Source of the DNA: Conexibacter sp.
GTDB lineage: Bacteria; Actinomycetota; Thermoleophilia; Solirubrobacterales; 70-9
Length of the DNA stretch: 64,000 nt
Direction: 5' to 3'
Assembly: GCA_018263295.1 (NCBI GenBank)
Contig: JADFCZ010000005.1
Span: 20,843 to 84,842 of the forward strand
In this document: piece after piece, positions 61,415 to 64,000 of the stretch
Position numbering within the stretch: position 1 is the stretch's first letter
How the letters are laid out: every line of letters begins with the position of its first letter
Notes under the pieces: generated by a model
Seen by the model: only the letters and a program-made list of their open reading frames with translations
Told to the model about the DNA's origin: nothing
Database searches by the model: none
Translations under genes and position numbers: made by a program

Positions 61415-62950
61415 TTGACCGTGCCCGAGACTGCGCCCGCGCCCGAGATCCCCGACGTCGATCTCGCGACCTTCACGCTCGAGCGCGCCGACGAGTTCGG
61501 CGACCGGCCCGCCCTGATCGACGGCCCGACCGGGCGGACGATCTCCTTCTCCGAGTTCAAGGGCCTCGTGGAGTCGCTGGCCGGAGCCCTGGCCGCGCGT
61601 GGGATCGGGCGCGGCGACGTAGTCGCCATCTACATGCCCAACCTCCCCGAGTACGCGGTGATCTTCCACGGCGTCCTCCGGGCGAACGCGACCAACACGA
61701 CCGCCAACCCGCTCTACACCGAGAGCGAGCTCGGTCACCAGCTCAGCGACTCCGGGGCGAAGCTGGTCTTTACGGTCGGACCCTTTCTCGAGACCGCGCG
61801 CAAGGCGGCCGAGCACGCCGGGATCGACGACATCGTCGTGGTCGGCGAGGCCGAGGGCGACGAGCCGACGCTCGCGAGCCTGCTCGGCGAAGGTGCGGCT
61901 CCGCCCGAGATCGACATCGACCCGGCGACCGACCTCGCTGCCCTTCCCTACTCGAGTGGCACGACCGGGCTGCCGAAGGGCGTGATGCTGACCCACCGCA
62001 ACCTGGTCGCCAACGTCCTCCAGACCAACACGGTCTTCGAGATGGGGACCGACGACGTCCTGATCGGCGTCCTTCCCTTCTTCCACATCTACGGGCAGAC
62101 GGTGATCATGAACCTGGGCCTCCGCAACGGCGCCGCAGTGGTGACGATGCCGCGGTTCGATCTCGACCAGTTCCTGTCGCTGATCGAGAAGCACAAGGTC
62201 ACGCTCGCCAACGTCGTACCTCCGATCGCGCTCGCCCTGGCCAAGCATCCCGCCGTCGAGGGCGCGGACCTCTCGAGCCTGCGGGTGATCATGTCGGGCG
62301 CCGCGCCGCTCGGCGCCGAGCTGTCGGATGCGGTCACCGCACGCCTCGGCGTCCCGACGATCCAGGGCTACGGCATGACCGAGACCAGCCCCGTCACCCA
62401 CGTCTCCCCGATCGAGCCCGACCGGATCAAGCCCGGGACGATCGGCCTCCCGGTGCCCGGCACCGAGACCCGCGTGGTCGATCCCGAGACCCGGGAGGAC
62501 GGCACCCGCGGCGAGCTGCTGATCCGGGGGCCGCAGGTGATGGCGGGCTACCTGAACAACGAGGATGCGACGAAGCACACGATCGACGAGGACGGCTGGC
62601 TCCACACCGGCGACGTCGCCGAGGTCGACGAGGACGGCTACTTCGCGATCGTCGACCGGCTCAAGGAGCTGATCAAGTACAAGGGCTTCCAGGTCCCGCC
62701 GGCCGAGCTCGAGGCGATCCTGATCACCCACCCGGCGATCGCCGACTGCGCCGTCATCGGCGTACCCGACGAGGAGGCCGGCGAGCTTCCGAAGGCCTTC
62801 GTGGTCTGCTCCGGGGAGGTCACCGACGACGAGATCCTCGAGTTCGTCGCCGCGAAGGTCTCACCCCAGAAGAAGGTCAGGATCCTCGAGCGGATCGAGG
62901 AGATCCCGAAGTCGGCCTCGGGCAAGATCCTGCGCAGACAGCTGAAGTAG
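61415..62950 (+). CDS. AMP-dependent acyl-CoA synthetase (4-coumarate:CoA ligase-like)
   Basis: YSSGTTGLPKGVMLTHRNL; QGYGMTETSP; LKELIKYKGFQVPPAELE; PKSASGKILRRQL. TTG 61415 with RBS aggagg. Confidence 0.93.
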   Translation: MTVPETAPAPEIPDVDLATFTLERADEFGDRPALIDGPTGRTISFSEFKGLVESLAGALAARGIGRGDVVAIYMPNLPEYAVIFHGVLRANATNTTANPLYTESELGHQLSDSGAKLVFTVGPFLETARKAAEHAGIDDIVVVGEAEGDEPTLASLLGEGAAPPEIDIDPATDLAALPYSSGTTGLPKGVMLTHRNLVANVLQTNTVFEMGTDDVLIGVLPFFHIYGQTVIMNLGLRNGAAVVTMPRFDLDQFLSLIEKHKVTLANVVPPIALALAKHPAVEGADLSSLRVIMSGAAPLGAELSDAVTARLGVPTIQGYGMTETSPVTHVSPIEPDRIKPGTIGLPVPGTETRVVDPETREDGTRGELLIRGPQVMAGYLNNEDATKHTIDEDGWLHTGDVAEVDEDGYFAIVDRLKELIKYKGFQVPPAELEAILITHPAIADCAVIGVPDEEAGELPKAFVVCSGEVTDDEILEFVAAKVSPQKKVRILERIEEIPKSASGKILRRQLK

Positions 62951-63034
62951 GTGCTCGGGGACAGCTCGGCTGGGTGAACAGCGTCCGTATCCGAGTGGGC
63001 GACGAATTCGGCTGGAGAGGGGTCCGTCGGCACC

Positions 63035-63142
63035 GGTTTCGTCACCAGTGGACGCGATCGGACGCCTGTGGCAACGAAACCCGCGCCCTGGCGCCGGTTT
63101 CGTCACCTCGGGCAGCGGATCAGGGTCGCGGGTGACGAAACC
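63035..63142. repeat. two tandem 47-nt hairpin units with GGTTTCGTCACC / GGYRACGAAACC arms
   Basis: Arms at 63035-63046/63070-63081 and 63096-63107/63131-63142; 61-nt period. Confidence 0.7.
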
Positions 63143-63240
63143 CGGGGTTCCGCCGCCGCCGTCGCTCCGACCCGGACGCCCCTCAATGCCGAAACCACCT
63201 CCCACCCGCGTGCTACGCGCGGCGCGAGCCGGAAACCGCC

Positions 63241-64000
63241 TCAGAGCTGCGGGTCGTCCTCCTGGACGCCCAGCAGCTCCCGCCCCGCGAGCTCGAACGT
63301 CGCCGGGGCCACGATCATGTGCTGGGCCGCGGTGTGGACGTCGCGCAGGCGGCGTTCGGCGCCGCCCCGGTAGAGGCCGCCGGAGCCGCTGAGGCGGTGG
63401 GCGAGGTCGACGACGGCGACCGAGGCCCGCGCCGCATGGGTGGCGGCGAGCCGCAGGCCAACGCGCTCCTCGACGCCGAGCGCCGCACCGTCCTCCGCCT
63501 TCGACCAGGCGGTGGCGATCGCGGCGTCGACCCCCGCGCGCGCAGCGCGGAGCGATGCCTCGGCGGCCGCGACCGACTCCTGCGCGGTCCCGCGCTCGGC
63601 CAACGACCGGCGGCTGCCGAGCGGCGTCCGCTCGGTCGCCACGCGGCGGAGATCGTCGAGGGCGCCGCGGGCGATGCCGGTGCAGACGGCCGAGACCGAG
63701 AGCGCGAGCAGGCCGAAGAGCGGAAACGCGTAGAGCGGTCCCGGCGCGACCGGATCGCCGCCGGCGAGGTCGACGACCCTGGCCGCCGCGACCTCGACCC
63801 CGTCGGCGGTGACGTCGTGGCTCCCGGTCGCCCGCAGGCCGAGCGAGTCCCAGGTCTCCTCGACCGCGACGGCCTCGCAGGGAACGACCGCATAGAGCGG
63901 GCCGCGCTCGGGGTCGACGGCGCCGAGACCGACGACCCGGGCGTGGTCGATACCGCTCGCCAGCGGCCAGCGTCCGGAGAGCCGGAACGAACCGTCGCCG
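63241..64000 (-). CDS. acyl-CoA dehydrogenase-like flavoprotein (type-2 C-terminal domain), partial at window edge
   Basis: Reads from the edge as GDGSFRLSGRWPLASGIDHARVVG...LSGSGGLYRGGAERRLRDVHTAAQHMIVAPATFELAGRELLG. Confidence 0.8.
   Translation of the reverse strand, partial: GDGSFRLSGRWPLASGIDHARVVGLGAVDPERGPLYAVVPCEAVAVEETWDSLGLRATGSHDVTADGVEVAAARVVDLAGGDPVAPGPLYAFPLFGLLALSVSAVCTGIARGALDDLRRVATERTPLGSRRSLAERGTAQESVAAAEASLRAARAGVDAAIATAWSKAEDGAALGVEERVGLRLAATHAARASVAVVDLAHRLSGSGGLYRGGAERRLRDVHTAAQHMIVAPATFELAGRELLGVQEDDPQL

Overview
64 kb of very GC-rich bacterial chromosome. Gene style and content suggest an actinobacterium, possibly Thermoleophilia/Solirubrobacterales; this taxonomic call is inference only. 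Most of the window is dense core metabolism and envelope genes: a thiE end, lpdA, pdhA/B/C, lipB, lipA, a fatty-acid oxidation operon, a ba3-like heme-copper oxidase cluster, gdhA, two tRNA-Ala genes, and several reductases, transporters and regulators. I found no rRNA, CRISPR array, insertion sequence or prophage. Best second-look items: (1) two dispersed copies (755-922 and ~41917-42038) of what looks like one structured RNA, with a shared core sequence but different, still complementary, flanking helices; (2) an MbnP/MbnH-like copper-protein/di-heme enzyme pair with a palindrome upstream; (3) an acylphosphatase-like domain fused to a degenerate LigD 3'-phosphoesterase-like domain; (4) a PD-(D/E)XK homing-nuclease-like gene 4 nt from the 3' end of an intact tRNA-Ala(UGC); (5) a rhomboid-like protein whose catalytic Ser is Ala; (6) a tandem pair of 47-nt hairpins at 63035-63142; (7) clean operator-like palindromes upstream of TetR and ArsR genes. 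Many long antisense ORFs in the supplied track are GC-frame artefacts and were rejected. All family calls are by eye from motifs; no searches were run.
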